This document shows, piece after piece, positions 36,197 through 45,069 of a stretch of DNA of 63,825 nucleotides. Origin of the DNA: Myxococcota bacterium (GTDB taxonomy: Bacteria > Myxococcota_A > Polyangia > Polyangiales > Polyangiaceae). The stretch spans positions 1 through 63,825 of the forward strand of contig CAUJFL010000013.1 of NCBI GenBank assembly GCA_963169165.1, written 5' to 3'. A model generated the notes under the pieces. The model searched no databases and was not told the DNA's origin. It saw only the letters and a list, made by a program, of their open reading frames with translations. Within the stretch, counting starts at the first letter, position 1. The number at the start of each line of letters is the position of its first letter. A program made the translations under genes and the position numbers.

Positions 36197-36333
36197 CGGC
36201 GGAGTTGGTGGGCACCCCGCGGCGGGCGCTCGCGCTTCGCGACTACCAGATGTGTCGCCTGTCTTCATCCACGCAATCTCTTCGCTTGCGCCCGTGTCGA
36301 GAGGACACACACTTGGCGCCGGAGGCCTTCGTC

Positions 36334-36441
36334 ATGCAAATGCAAGCCCCTCGCAAGCAGAGCGACGCCGCGTTGCTGTTCGGTGTGGTCATCTTCCTCG
36401 CGATGGTGGGCGCGTTGACGGCGCTCCGTCAGCTGTTTTGA
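36334..36441 (+). CDS. 35-aa single-pass membrane peptide
   Basis: ATG 36334 is preceded at 8-nt spacing by GGAGG (36321-36325). The product, MQMQAPRKQSDAALLFGVV plus IFLAMVGALTALRQLF, is one polar N-terminus and one transmembrane helix. It lies in the intergenic space between the divergent P450 and GH13 genes. The good ribosome binding site and TM composition argue for a real small gene; function unknown. Confidence 0.55.
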   Translation: MQMQAPRKQSDAALLFGVVIFLAMVGALTALRQLF

Positions 36442-36474
36442 CAGCGGCGCGCGACGGCGCTCTCGTGGAGGCCG

Positions 36475-37947
36475 ATGCCCTGTGCGCCGCTGCTGCTCGA
36501 GGTCTACGTACGACAGTGGCTGCGCGCGCTGCAGCAGCGAGAGGGGCGGCCGATCGAGCTCGGCTCGGTGCCCGACGACGAGCTCGACGCGTGGGCGCGC
36601 TGGGGCTTCACGCACGTCTGGCTGATGGGGGCGTGGACGACCGGCGCGGCCTCGCGGGCCGAGTCGCTGGCGCTGCCAGAGCTCCGGCCCGCCTACGACG
36701 ACGCGCTGCCCGGCTGGACGGAGGCAGACGTGTGCGGCTCGCCGTACGCCATCTCGGCGTACGAGGTGCCCGTCGAGCACGGCGGAGACGCCGGCCTGGC
36801 GTCGCTGCGTCGGCGCCTCGCGGCGCGCGGGATCCGCGTCGTGCTCGACTTCGTCCCCAACCACACCGCGCTCGATCACCCGCTCGCCACCGCCCGCCCC
36901 GAGCTGTTCGTCGGCGCGCCCGGGCCGCGCGAAGGCGCGATCGAGGTCGGAGGGCGCTGGCTCTGCCACGGCAAGGATCCCAACTATCCCGGGTGGACCG
37001 ACACGCTGCAGCTCGACTACCGCCGCGCCGCCACGCGCCGCGCGATGACCGAGACCCTGCTCTGGATCGCCGAACGCTGCGACGGGGTGCGCTGCGACAT
37101 GGCGATGCTCGTGCTGTCCGACGTGTTCGCGCGGACGTGGGGCCACACGGCGCCCACCGAGCGGGAGCCCGGCCCCGAGTTCTGGAGCGCCGCGATCGAC
37201 GCGGTCCGCGCGCGACACCCGGGGTTCCTCTTCATGGCCGAGGCGTACTGGGGGCTCGAGGGGCGCCTCTGCGAGCTCGGCTTCGACGCGGCGTACGACA
37301 AGCACCTGACCGATCTCTTGCACCGCCGAGACCGGGGCGTCGCGGCGCACCTGCGCGGGCTGGGCGCGGCCAACGGACAGCGCGCGCACTTCCTCGAGAA
37401 CCACGACGAGCCCCGGTTCGCGGCGACCGCTCCGATCGCCCAGCACCGGGCGGCGGCGCTGCTGACGCTCTCGTTGCCGGGTGTGAGGTTCGTGCACGAC
37501 GGGCAGCGAGAGGGCCGCCGCGTCTTCGCGCGGATCCAGCTGGCGCGGCGCGCGGCCGAGGTGGTCGACGAGGCGATCGCGGCGACCTACGAGGCGCTCG
37601 CGCGCGCGCTCTCGGACGGAGAGATCGGGCGCGGCGACTGGGCGCTCGTCGAGGCCGCGCCCGCCTGGCACGACGATCCGACGCACGACGCGCTCGTGCT
37701 CGTCACGTGGCAGGGCGGCGACGCCTCACGCTTCTCGCTGGTCGTCGTCAACGCCTCGGGCGCTCGCGCGCGCGGGTGGGCTCGCCTCTCGATCGCGGGG
37801 CTCTCGGGCCGCGCGTGGGACCTCGAGGACCTGCTCTCGGACGAGCGGTACGTGCGCGACGGTGACGAGCTGTCGACGCGCGGGCTGTACCTCGACGTGG
37901 GCCCTGACGCGGCGCAGGTGTTCGTGTTCCGCGCGAGAGAGGGCTGA
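36475..37947 (+). CDS. Alpha-amylase family (GH13) enzyme
   Basis: 490 aa. GH13 regions are in order: LDFVPNHTALDHP (region I), DGVRCDMAMLV (region II, nucleophile Asp), FLFMAEAYWG (region III, acid/base Glu) and HFLENHDEPRFA (region IV Asp). A C-terminal beta domain ends in LYLDVGPDAAQVFVFRA. No signal peptide, so it is cytoplasmic. The length and compact N-terminus suggest a glucan-processing or glucosyl-transferring enzyme rather than a secreted amylase. The exact reaction (hydrolase, branching, sucrose or trehalose related) cannot be decided. Confidence 0.88.
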   Translation: MPCAPLLLEVYVRQWLRALQQREGRPIELGSVPDDELDAWARWGFTHVWLMGAWTTGAASRAESLALPELRPAYDDALPGWTEADVCGSPYAISAYEVPVEHGGDAGLASLRRRLAARGIRVVLDFVPNHTALDHPLATARPELFVGAPGPREGAIEVGGRWLCHGKDPNYPGWTDTLQLDYRRAATRRAMTETLLWIAERCDGVRCDMAMLVLSDVFARTWGHTAPTEREPGPEFWSAAIDAVRARHPGFLFMAEAYWGLEGRLCELGFDAAYDKHLTDLLHRRDRGVAAHLRGLGAANGQRAHFLENHDEPRFAATAPIAQHRAAALLTLSLPGVRFVHDGQREGRRVFARIQLARRAAEVVDEAIAATYEALARALSDGEIGRGDWALVEAAPAWHDDPTHDALVLVTWQGGDASRFSLVVVNASGARARGWARLSIAGLSGRAWDLEDLLSDERYVRDGDELSTRGLYLDVGPDAAQVFVFRAREG

Positions 37948-38017
37948 GCTGGCACGCCGACAGCGCACTTTTCCAGGCGCTTGACCGCACCCGCCCGAAA
38001 TTGGCATCCTCCAAAGG

Positions 38018-39742
38018 ATGAAATCCGTCGCTTGGGTGTCGTGGTCGCTGCTGTTCTGCGCCGCGGCGTGCGCGGAGGGGATGGCTTCTCAGTCAGAGGA
38101 CGACGACGCGGCAAGCGCCGGCCGCGCCGGTGCGTCGGCGGGCAGCGCGGGCGAGCCTGGCGGGAGCGCCGGAGCGAGCAGCGGCGGCGCGGGCGCCAGC
38201 GGCGGCGGCACCCCCAGCACCGGCGGAACGAGCAACGGCGGCACCAGCAACGCCGGCGGCGCGGGAACCAGCAGCGGCGGAACGAGCAGCGGCGGGACGA
38301 GCAGCGCCGGGACGAGCAGCGCAGGAGCCAGCAGCGGCGGGACCAGCGGCGCCGGAGCAAGCGGCGGGACGAGCAGCGGCGGGGCGGGTTCGAGCGGCGC
38401 CGGCGGCGCGGTCGCGCCGTGCAACTGTGACTCACCGCCCTCGCCGGTCTGCCTGCCCGACGGCGTCACCCGCCGGGCCTTCACGAGCCCCGGCGCTTGC
38501 TCTGGCGGCTCGAGCTGCACCTACCCAAACATGGACACCACCTGTCCGTTCGGTTGCGCTGGCGGCGCGTGCACGGTCGATCCGTGCAACTCGGTGTCGT
38601 GCAGCGCGCCTCCCCCGTCGGTGTGCAACGGCGCCGCGGTGCGCACGTACAGCGGACCTGGCACGTGCGGAGGCTCGGGCGCGTGCACGTATCCGTTCAC
38701 CGACGGCGCGGCGTGCCCGTTTGGCTGCGAGGCGGGCGCGTGCAAGGCCGATCCCTGCGCCGGCGTCTCGTGCAACGCCCCGCCCCTGCCTGTGTGCAGC
38801 GGCGCCGCCGTGCGCACCTACACCGGACCTGGCACCTGCGCCGCGGGTGCTTGCACCTACCCGTCGAGCGACGGCGCCGCTTGCCCGTTCGGGTGCGAGG
38901 CGGGCGCGTGCAAGGCCGACCCCTGCGCCGGCGTCAGCTGCACGACCCCCCCGCCCCCCACCTGCTTCGACGCGAACACGCTCCGCACGCCGACCGGCGT
39001 GGGGACGTGCCAGCCGTCGACCGGCGCTTGTCAGTTCTCCACCACGGACCAGGGCTGCCCTGGCGGCTGCGCGGCGGGAGTTTGCAAGCAGTGCGCGACC
39101 GCCGCGCAGTGCATGAGCAACGAGTGGTGCAACGCCGGGACCTGCGCCTCGTGCGGCGCCGGGGCGTGCGGCAACGGCGCCTGCGACTGTGGCGAGACCG
39201 CCGCGACGTGCGCGGCCGACTGCAAGACCTGCCCGACGGCGCTCGTGATCGGCGACTGGGGCGCGGGCGACGACGGGTGGACCTACGACGGCCTGTGGAG
39301 GCGACAGGGCGCGATGCTCGCGGGGTCTACCAATAGCTATTGCAAGAGCTACACACAGAACCTCACCTCGGGCGCCAACCTCGATCTCTCGGGCTGTGGT
39401 TCGGCCACGCTGTCCTTCCAGGTCAAGCTCGACGACGATCAGAGCTGGACGCCGCGCGCTGACAAATCCGAGCGGCTCTACGTGCAGTGCTCCGGTGACG
39501 CAGGGGGCAACTGGACGAACCTGACGCCCGCGCCGTTCCCGCCCAACCAGAGCGAGTGCGGGGACAGCTACTGCAACAGCGGCACCGGCAAGGACCGGAG
39601 CTTCTCGCTGACCGCCCAGAGCATCGCGCTGCCGCCCGAGTGCCGAACCACGCAGGCGCGCTTCCGCTTCCAAGCGAAGGGCTCCTGCGCCTGGCGAATG
39701 AAGAACCCGGGCTGGACGGTCGACGGCGTGACGATCAACTGA
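38018..39742 (+). CDS. Lipoprotein with Ser/Gly linker and repeated Cys modules
   Basis: 574 aa. Signal MKSVAWVSWSLLFCAAAC with lipobox CAAACA. A long linker of GGTSSGG/GTSSAG units follows, encoded by short tandem repeats. Then come three to four Cys modules of about 50 aa with the pattern CPFGCEAGACKADPCAGVSC, and PPPTVC-like spacers. The C-terminal 170 residues (WGAGDDGWTYDGLWRRQG to WTVDGVTIN) look like a beta-sandwich, perhaps carbohydrate-binding. Likely surface-exposed and disulphide-rich; function unknown. Confidence 0.85.
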   Translation: MKSVAWVSWSLLFCAAACAEGMASQSEDDDAASAGRAGASAGSAGEPGGSAGASSGGAGASGGGTPSTGGTSNGGTSNAGGAGTSSGGTSSGGTSSAGTSSAGASSGGTSGAGASGGTSSGGAGSSGAGGAVAPCNCDSPPSPVCLPDGVTRRAFTSPGACSGGSSCTYPNMDTTCPFGCAGGACTVDPCNSVSCSAPPPSVCNGAAVRTYSGPGTCGGSGACTYPFTDGAACPFGCEAGACKADPCAGVSCNAPPLPVCSGAAVRTYTGPGTCAAGACTYPSSDGAACPFGCEAGACKADPCAGVSCTTPPPPTCFDANTLRTPTGVGTCQPSTGACQFSTTDQGCPGGCAAGVCKQCATAAQCMSNEWCNAGTCASCGAGACGNGACDCGETAATCAADCKTCPTALVIGDWGAGDDGWTYDGLWRRQGAMLAGSTNSYCKSYTQNLTSGANLDLSGCGSATLSFQVKLDDDQSWTPRADKSERLYVQCSGDAGGNWTNLTPAPFPPNQSECGDSYCNSGTGKDRSFSLTAQSIALPPECRTTQARFRFQAKGSCAWRMKNPGWTVDGVTIN

Positions 39743-39782
39743 CGCCTTTCGCTCCGGCGGCGTCGGCGACTATGGTTCGAGC

Positions 39783-40943
39783 GTGACCCGTTCGTCCGAG
39801 GAGGTCGAGGCCGAGCGCCCTCGCGTGTGGGGGCTGGGCCTCGGCGGGAGCGCCAGCGTCGCCTTGCTCGCGCTGCTGGTGGCGATCGATCTGTGGGCGA
39901 TGTCGTCGACGGAGCCCGACTACTATCTGCCCGATCCGTTCCGTCCCCTGGCGCTCGCGCTGATCGCGCTGTTCGTCGCGACCGGCGTGCTCCGCGCCCG
40001 CCCGCGCCGCGTCCTGCGCCGGCTGGCGATCGTGGTGACGGTCGTGATCCTGATCCTCGAGGCGCGGCTCCGCTGGAAGGATGACGGCACGGCGAGCTGG
40101 GTCGAACCCACCGCGGACGTGCTGCTCCGTTATCGCTACAAGCCAGGCGCCGGGTACACGGAGCCCGGCGGCGACCACCGCAAGATCAACCACGTCGGCC
40201 TGATGGATGGTGAGCACGAGGTCCCGAAGCCCGCCGACGTGTTCCGGGTCGCGGTGCTCAGCGGCTCGATCGCCAACGACGGCGCGGTCCCGTTCGACTC
40301 GCGGTTCTGGCGCCTCCTCGAGGGCGAGCTCGCCGGCATGCCGCGCGACGGCAAGCGCGTCGACGTCGTCAACCTCTCGGTGCACGGGTACAGCGCGGTC
40401 CAGCAGGTGCGCCTGCTCGAGAAGGTGGGCCTCGAGTATCAGCCCGATCTCGTCGTCTCCGCCTTCATGCTCACGGCGGCCACCATCCAGAACGGCGGGT
40501 ACCGCCGCGTCGGCGATAGCTTCTTTCTGTTTCACTTCCTGCCGCCCGTGAAGAGCGCGATGTCAGGCTCGATCTGCTCGATGTTCGCGCCCTTCTACGA
40601 GCGGTACTCGTTCGATCTGGTGGTGCGCAACTCGTTCGAGCGGCTGGCGCTGCTCGAGCGGGTGCACGGGTTTCGCACGCTGGTGGCGGTCCTGCCGGTC
40701 GTCGAAGAGTTCGACGATCCGGTGTGCGCTCGCGTCTACGATCAGATCGTGGCGACGGCGCGCGGCGCGGGGCTGCCGACGGTGCGCGTGCCCGACGCGT
40801 TCATCGGCACCAAGGCGTCGACCTACGCGAAGCCCGACGGACGCTGGGACGTCTGCCACCCCAACGCCGAGGGCCACGCCAAGATCGCGAAGGCCATCGC
40901 CGCCGCGGTGCGCAAGCTCTACGACGAGGGCGCGGCGCGCTGA
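39783..40943 (+). CDS. Membrane-anchored SGNH/GDSL-type hydrolase
   Basis: 386 aa, GTG start. Three hydrophobic segments in the first 105 residues (ASVALLALLVAIDLWAM, PLALALIALFVATGVL, LAIVVTVVILILEARL) anchor an SGNH-like domain. The block I loop is VAVLSGSIANDG, the place of the GDSx nucleophile, and WDVCHPNAEGHAKIA supplies the Asp/His pair. Such enzymes remove or transfer O-acetyl groups on glycans. It faces the DUF5989/carbamoyltransferase genes with 3 bp between stops; this gene association is seen in other bacteria, so it is likely part of one surface-glycan modification locus. Confidence 0.82.
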   Translation: MTRSSEEVEAERPRVWGLGLGGSASVALLALLVAIDLWAMSSTEPDYYLPDPFRPLALALIALFVATGVLRARPRRVLRRLAIVVTVVILILEARLRWKDDGTASWVEPTADVLLRYRYKPGAGYTEPGGDHRKINHVGLMDGEHEVPKPADVFRVAVLSGSIANDGAVPFDSRFWRLLEGELAGMPRDGKRVDVVNLSVHGYSAVQQVRLLEKVGLEYQPDLVVSAFMLTAATIQNGGYRRVGDSFFLFHFLPPVKSAMSGSICSMFAPFYERYSFDLVVRNSFERLALLERVHGFRTLVAVLPVVEEFDDPVCARVYDQIVATARGAGLPTVRVPDAFIGTKASTYAKPDGRWDVCHPNAEGHAKIAKAIAAAVRKLYDEGAAR

Positions 40944-40946
40944 CGC

Positions 40947-41138
40947 TCAGAACAACGAATACACGAACGGGGCGAGCGGCGCGACGGTGCTGATCACCCA
41001 GAGCAGCGCCGAACCTATCAGGAGATACATCACGAACGGCACGAACGCGCCGAGGCGGTGGTCACGAAAGGCCCCGAGCGTCCGCGCCGACGTCTTCGAG
41101 ATCACGACCAGACCCGAGTACCAGCGACGGCGGCTCAC
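40947..41138 (-). CDS. DUF5989 small membrane protein
   Basis: 63 aa: a short soluble N-terminus (MSRRRWYSGLVVISKTSART), then FVMYLLIGSALLWVISTVA and a PLAPFVYSLF end. The closing S-x-APF-[IV]Y-x-LF pattern is characteristic of the DUF5989 family, a one-helix protein repeatedly encoded beside NodU/CmcH-type carbamoyltransferases. It begins 1 bp after the carbamoyltransferase stop, so it is part of that operon. Function unknown; perhaps a membrane recruiter for the carbamoyltransferase. Confidence 0.85.
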   Translation of the reverse strand: MSRRRWYSGLVVISKTSARTLGAFRDHRLGAFVPFVMYLLIGSALLWVISTVAPLAPFVYSLF

Positions 41139-41139
41139 C

Positions 41140-43008
41140 TCATGGCTCCTTCCAGACGAGTGTACCGTTGAGCACCAGACAGTCCATGTCAGTCCGCGCG
41201 AACATCCCGAGCGCCTCGGCGGGCGTCTGCACGATGGGGTAGCCGCTCGCGTAGAACGAGGTGTTGAGCACCGCGGCGAGCCCGAGCCGCTCGCCGAGCG
41301 CTGTCAACAGCGCGTGGTAGCCGGGGTTCTCGTCGACGTGGCAGATCTGCACCCGGGTCGACCCGTCGACGTGGACGGCGGACACGAGGCGCTCGCGCGC
41401 GTCGGCGCGCACCGGCACGGCGACCTGCATCCAGCGGTTCATCCGCGCCTGATCGGGCGTCAGCTCGACGGCGCGCGGCGCGTCCTCGGCGGTGATCGAG
41501 AACGCGTAGGGGCGAAACGCCGCGCGATCCTTCACGTGGCGGCTCAGGCGCGTCGCGAGGGCCGTGTCGTCGGGGCGGATCAAGATCGATCGGTTGCCGA
41601 GCGCGCGCGGGCCGAGCTCGGCGCGCCCGCGGTACCACCCCACGATCTGCCCCGACGCGAGCCTGTCCGCGACCGCGTCGGCGAGGCTCGCCTCGTCGTC
41701 GAACCGGCGGTGCTTCAACCGAGCTCCCGAGGTCGGTCGCTCGAGCCCGCGCTTCAAGTATTGCAGGACGTGCTTCGGATCGAGGTGGTCGAGCATCGCG
41801 ACGTCGTCGGTCTCGTCGAACTCGGCCCCGACGTACGGTCCGTAGGGCATCTCGGAGGGCGCGCCGTGGCCCGCGAGCGCCGACGCGTAGAGCGCGACGC
41901 CGACCGAGGTGCCGCCGTCGCCGGGATCGGGCGGGATGAAGAGGCGCTCGAACGGCGAGCGGGTCATCAGCTCGTAGTTGGCCACGCAGTTGAGGCTGAC
42001 GCCGCCCGCGAAGCAGAGGTTCTTCGAGGGGACCTTGGCGTGGAGCTGGCGCGCGAGGCCGAGGACGCGCTCCTCGAGGACCAGCTGCACGCTCGCGGCG
42101 ACGTCGGCGAAGCGCTGCATGTCGTCGCTGATCTCGCCTGGCTCTCCGAAGCACGCGAACGGGAGCTTGTCGCGAAAGTGCCTCGGCGGACCGAACACGT
42201 CGACGAAGCGCTGGGTGAAGGCGCCCTTGTAGAAGTTGGCAAAGTTGAAATAGCGCTGGTCGACCTCGTACGAGTCGTCCTCGAGCGCGCGCACGATCTC
42301 TCGGACCTTGTCCGCGTGGATGGGGCGTCCGAAGCCGCCGAGCGCCATCGTGCTGCACTCGCTGTCGTTGGGCGTGAACCCGAGGTACGCGGTGAACGCC
42401 GAGTACACGAGCCCGAGCGAGTTGGGAAACGCCACCTCGACGACGCGCTCGACCACCGGCTTGCCGTCGCGCCACGCGCCCGAGTACATCGCCGAGCACG
42501 CCCAGTCGCCCACCGCGTCGACGATCAGGATGGCTGACTCGTCGAACCCCGAGCCCATGAACGCCTGCACGGCGTGCGAGAAATGATGGCTGAGGTAGCC
42601 GATCTTGGAGGGATCGACGTCGAGCCGTGACGAGAGCTGGTTGAGGGACCAGAGCTTGCGGCCGAGCCAGGCCTTCAGCGAATTGACGAACTCGAGGCGC
42701 GACGCGGGGAACGGCGCGAGCACCGTGGTCAGCACGCGCGCGAACTTCACGTGCGGATCCTCGTGGAACACGACCTGGTCGAGCTCGTCGGGGCGGAGCT
42801 TGGCGACGCCGAGCGCGTACTCGATCGCGTACGTGGGGAAGTTCGCGTCGTGCTTCTGCCGCGTGAAGCGCTCCTCGGCGGCCGCGGCCACGACCTTACC
42901 GTCGATCACGAGGCACGCCGACGAGTCGTGGTACCCGTACGAGACGCCGAGCACGCGGTGAGGTCTTCGCGCGGGCGCCGAGCCGTCACCGGCGACGAGC
43001 TGGGCCAT
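41140..43008 (-). CDS. Carbamoyltransferase (NodU/CmcH/TobZ family)
   Basis: 622 aa. The N-terminal Kae1-like ASKHA domain has VLGVSYGYHDSSACLVIDGK, the conserved EERFTRQKHDANFP, and HHFSHAVQAF with metal-binding His. NLCFAGGVSLNCVANYELM is the family hallmark. The C-terminal YrdC-like domain includes GQIVGWYRGRAELGPRALGN and VLNTSFYASGYPIV. These enzymes make carbamoyl-adenylate from carbamoyl phosphate and ATP and pass the carbamoyl group to a hydroxyl of a sugar, antibiotic or glycan. It starts 3 bp after the ferritin-like gene and is followed by DUF5989. The acceptor is unknown; a surface glycan is suggested by the SGNH hydrolase. Confidence 0.94.
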   Translation of the reverse strand: MAQLVAGDGSAPARRPHRVLGVSYGYHDSSACLVIDGKVVAAAAEERFTRQKHDANFPTYAIEYALGVAKLRPDELDQVVFHEDPHVKFARVLTTVLAPFPASRLEFVNSLKAWLGRKLWSLNQLSSRLDVDPSKIGYLSHHFSHAVQAFMGSGFDESAILIVDAVGDWACSAMYSGAWRDGKPVVERVVEVAFPNSLGLVYSAFTAYLGFTPNDSECSTMALGGFGRPIHADKVREIVRALEDDSYEVDQRYFNFANFYKGAFTQRFVDVFGPPRHFRDKLPFACFGEPGEISDDMQRFADVAASVQLVLEERVLGLARQLHAKVPSKNLCFAGGVSLNCVANYELMTRSPFERLFIPPDPGDGGTSVGVALYASALAGHGAPSEMPYGPYVGAEFDETDDVAMLDHLDPKHVLQYLKRGLERPTSGARLKHRRFDDEASLADAVADRLASGQIVGWYRGRAELGPRALGNRSILIRPDDTALATRLSRHVKDRAAFRPYAFSITAEDAPRAVELTPDQARMNRWMQVAVPVRADARERLVSAVHVDGSTRVQICHVDENPGYHALLTALGERLGLAAVLNTSFYASGYPIVQTPAEALGMFARTDMDCLVLNGTLVWKEP

Positions 43009-43011
43009 GGA

Positions 43012-43698
43012 TCAGAGCCTCTTCATGCGGCAGTTGTCGAACTCGACGAACCGGCTCTCGAGCTTGCGCCGCGCGAAGAGGAACAGGAACGGCCCGATCA
43101 CAAAATACGACAAACTCAACAGCACCGTGCTCAGGCGGTCGACCACCCGCTTGCCTACCCGGAGCCACGCCTCCCACAGACGCGAGAGGCGCACGCGCCG
43201 GACCTCGCGGCGGATCTGGCGATCGGTCGCGCCCATCTCGACGAGCATCCGGTGCGTGAGATCGACGTGGCCCTCTTCGTCGGTGACGATCCGCGAGAGC
43301 GCGCGCTTCAGCAGCCCCGCGTCGAGCGTCTGCTCGATCAGGCGGAAGCGATCGGTCGCGTCGCGCTCGCCGACGTGGACGTAGGCGAAGAGCTTCCACG
43401 TGGGCTCGTCGGGGGCGTAGAGATCGGAGCGCTCGTAGGTCGCCGGGGTCATCGCGCGATCGCCGAGCTGGTTGTACGTGTGGGCGAACTCCTCGGCGTG
43501 GGCCTCTTCCTCGAGCGAGTGAGCGAAGAGGATCGCGCGGTGGCGAGGGTCGCGCACGCGCGCGAGGCCGCGGTGCAGGTGCCAGACGCCGTCCGCCTCG
43601 GTCGCCTGGAAGCCGCGCACGGCCTCGGCGAGCCGGCCGCGGTCGGACCACGCGAGCTTCACGGCGAACCAGACCTTCAGCTTGTCGAGCAGCGCCAT
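43012..43698 (-). CDS. Ferritin-like diiron-type protein with C-terminal membrane segment
   Basis: 228 aa. Two candidate metal-ligand helices are visible: FAHSLEEEAHAEEFAHTY and RIVTDEEGHVDLTHRML, the ExxH pattern of ferritin-like four-helix bundles. A hydrophobic segment near the C-terminus (VLLSLSYFVIGPFLFLFA) suggests membrane association. It could be an oxygenase/hydroxylase that creates the hydroxyl later carbamoylated, or a redox protein; this is inference from operon position. It is the first gene of a tight operon with the carbamoyltransferase and DUF5989. Confidence 0.75.
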   Translation of the reverse strand: MALLDKLKVWFAVKLAWSDRGRLAEAVRGFQATEADGVWHLHRGLARVRDPRHRAILFAHSLEEEAHAEEFAHTYNQLGDRAMTPATYERSDLYAPDEPTWKLFAYVHVGERDATDRFRLIEQTLDAGLLKRALSRIVTDEEGHVDLTHRMLVEMGATDRQIRREVRRVRLSRLWEAWLRVGKRVVDRLSTVLLSLSYFVIGPFLFLFARRKLESRFVEFDNCRMKRL

Positions 43699-43775
43699 CC
43701 GAGAGGTGGGCAGCGTAGCTCACGCGCCCGGGACGGTCCATCCCGGGGCCACGCGCGATGGACTATAGGCGGGCG

Positions 43776-44420
43776 ATGCGCCGCACCCCGCTCGCTCTCG
43801 CGCTCGCCCTCTCCGCCGGGTGCGCCCACCCGTCCGCGCCCGGCGCTGCGCCGCCGCCTGCTGCGACCGAGGCGCCGCAGACCGAGTTCCCCCCGCTGCT
43901 CGACATCGACGATCCGGCGCGCGAGCCCGACGTCGTGTTCTGGCCGACGCCGCCGTCCGTCGTCGACAAGCTGCTCGCCGAGCTCCGGGTGACGAAGGAC
44001 GATCTCGTCTACGATCTCGGCAGCGGCGACGGGCGCATCGTGATCGCGGCCGCGAAGCAGTACGGCGCGCGCGGCGTCGGCTTCGAGATCGACGCGAAGC
44101 TCGTCGAGGAGTCGCGCCAGAAGGCCAGGGAGGCCGGCGTCGAGCACCTCGTGACCTTCGAGCGCAAGGACATCTTCACGCTCGATCTGACCCCGGCGAC
44201 CGTGATCACGCTCTACATCCTCCCCGGGATGATCGAGCGGATGCTCCCGCAGCTCGAGCGGGTGCGGCCCGGCACGCGGATCGTGTCGCACAACTTTCCG
44301 ATGCGGGGCGTCGAGCCGGACCGCGTCGTCAACGCCGACGAGCCCGGGCGCGCGCACTCGCTGCTCTTCTGGACCGCGCCGCTGAAGGTGCCCGCCCGCC
44401 GAGGCGCGCCGCCGCGCTGA
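43776..44420 (+). CDS. Exported (lipoprotein-type) SAM methyltransferase-like protein
   Basis: 214 aa from ATG 43776, giving MRRTPLALALALSAGC with lipobox LSAGC; the track's start six codons earlier masks this. The mature part is a complete class I methyltransferase core: VYDLGSGDGRIVIAAAKQYG (motif I), VGFEIDAKLVEESR (motif II), TLYILPGMIERMLPQL and RIVSHNFPM. Related exported methyltransferase-like proteins occur in many Proteobacteria. SAM supply outside the cytoplasm is not known, so either it binds another ligand or the signal is not used. Divergent from the ferritin-like gene. Confidence 0.82.
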   Translation: MRRTPLALALALSAGCAHPSAPGAAPPPAATEAPQTEFPPLLDIDDPAREPDVVFWPTPPSVVDKLLAELRVTKDDLVYDLGSGDGRIVIAAAKQYGARGVGFEIDAKLVEESRQKAREAGVEHLVTFERKDIFTLDLTPATVITLYILPGMIERMLPQLERVRPGTRIVSHNFPMRGVEPDRVVNADEPGRAHSLLFWTAPLKVPARRGAPPR

Positions 44421-44484
44421 GCCCGGTCGGCGCGCGTCGGTGGTGCTGACGGCGGCACGCGGGCGACTGTCGCTGCGAGCCGAG

Positions 44485-45042
44485 TCAGCGCGCGCGCCGG
44501 TAGTGCATCGCGACCGCGCCGCAGCGGAGCGGGGTCGCCGCGATGAGCTCCAGTCGCCGGGTGCCGGGGAGGCCGGTCTCGTGCAAGGTCGGGCCGTGGC
44601 CGACGATCCGTGGGTGAACGAGGAACCTGTACTCGTCGATCGACTCGAGCCGATCCAGCGCGGTCGCGAGCTTGCCGCTACCCAGGAGCACCCCCGCCGG
44701 GGTCGCGTCCTTGAGCCGCTGCACGCCCGCGCGCAGCTCGCCGTCGAGGTGATGACTGTTGGTCCACGTGAACGTCGTTCGCGTGCTCGACACCACATAC
44801 TTGGGCTTGGCGTCGAGCTTCGCGGCCCACTCGCGCATCGCGGGCGGCGCGTCGACGTCGCCCCGGGCGACCGCCGGCCAGTAGCTCTCCATCAGCTCGT
44901 AGGTGACGCGGCCCCACAGCATCGCTCCGCTCTCGTCCATCAGGCGGGTGAAGAAGGCGTGCGTCTCGTCGTCGGCGATCCCCTCCTGGTGATCGACGCA
45001 GCCATCGAGGGTGACGTTGAGGACGAAGGTCAGGAGTCCCAC
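44485..45042 (-). CDS. Dihydrofolate reductase family (RibD C-terminal-like) protein
   Basis: 185 aa from GTG 45042 (VGLLTFVLNVTLDGCVDHQE). The track's 226-aa version is a fusion with transposase remnant sequence and should not be used. The family fold is shown by TLDGCVDH, AMLWGRVTYELMESYWPAV, PKYVVSSTR, AGVLLGSGKLATAL and IVGHGPTLHE. This is the large DHFR-like group of NADPH-dependent reductases of mostly unknown substrate, not folate-specific FolA. An IS630 fragment ends 27 bp upstream of the start, so the original promoter may be lost. Confidence 0.85.
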   Translation of the reverse strand: MGLLTFVLNVTLDGCVDHQEGIADDETHAFFTRLMDESGAMLWGRVTYELMESYWPAVARGDVDAPPAMREWAAKLDAKPKYVVSSTRTTFTWTNSHHLDGELRAGVQRLKDATPAGVLLGSGKLATALDRLESIDEYRFLVHPRIVGHGPTLHETGLPGTRRLELIAATPLRCGAVAMHYRRAR

Positions 45043-45069
45043 GCGCACAGGACTATCACGGCCCGGCGT

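Noticed and set aside
41140-43008. Carbamoyltransferase as part of an antibiotic cluster
   Set aside because: No PKS, NRPS or other biosynthetic genes in the window; surface-glycan context fits better.
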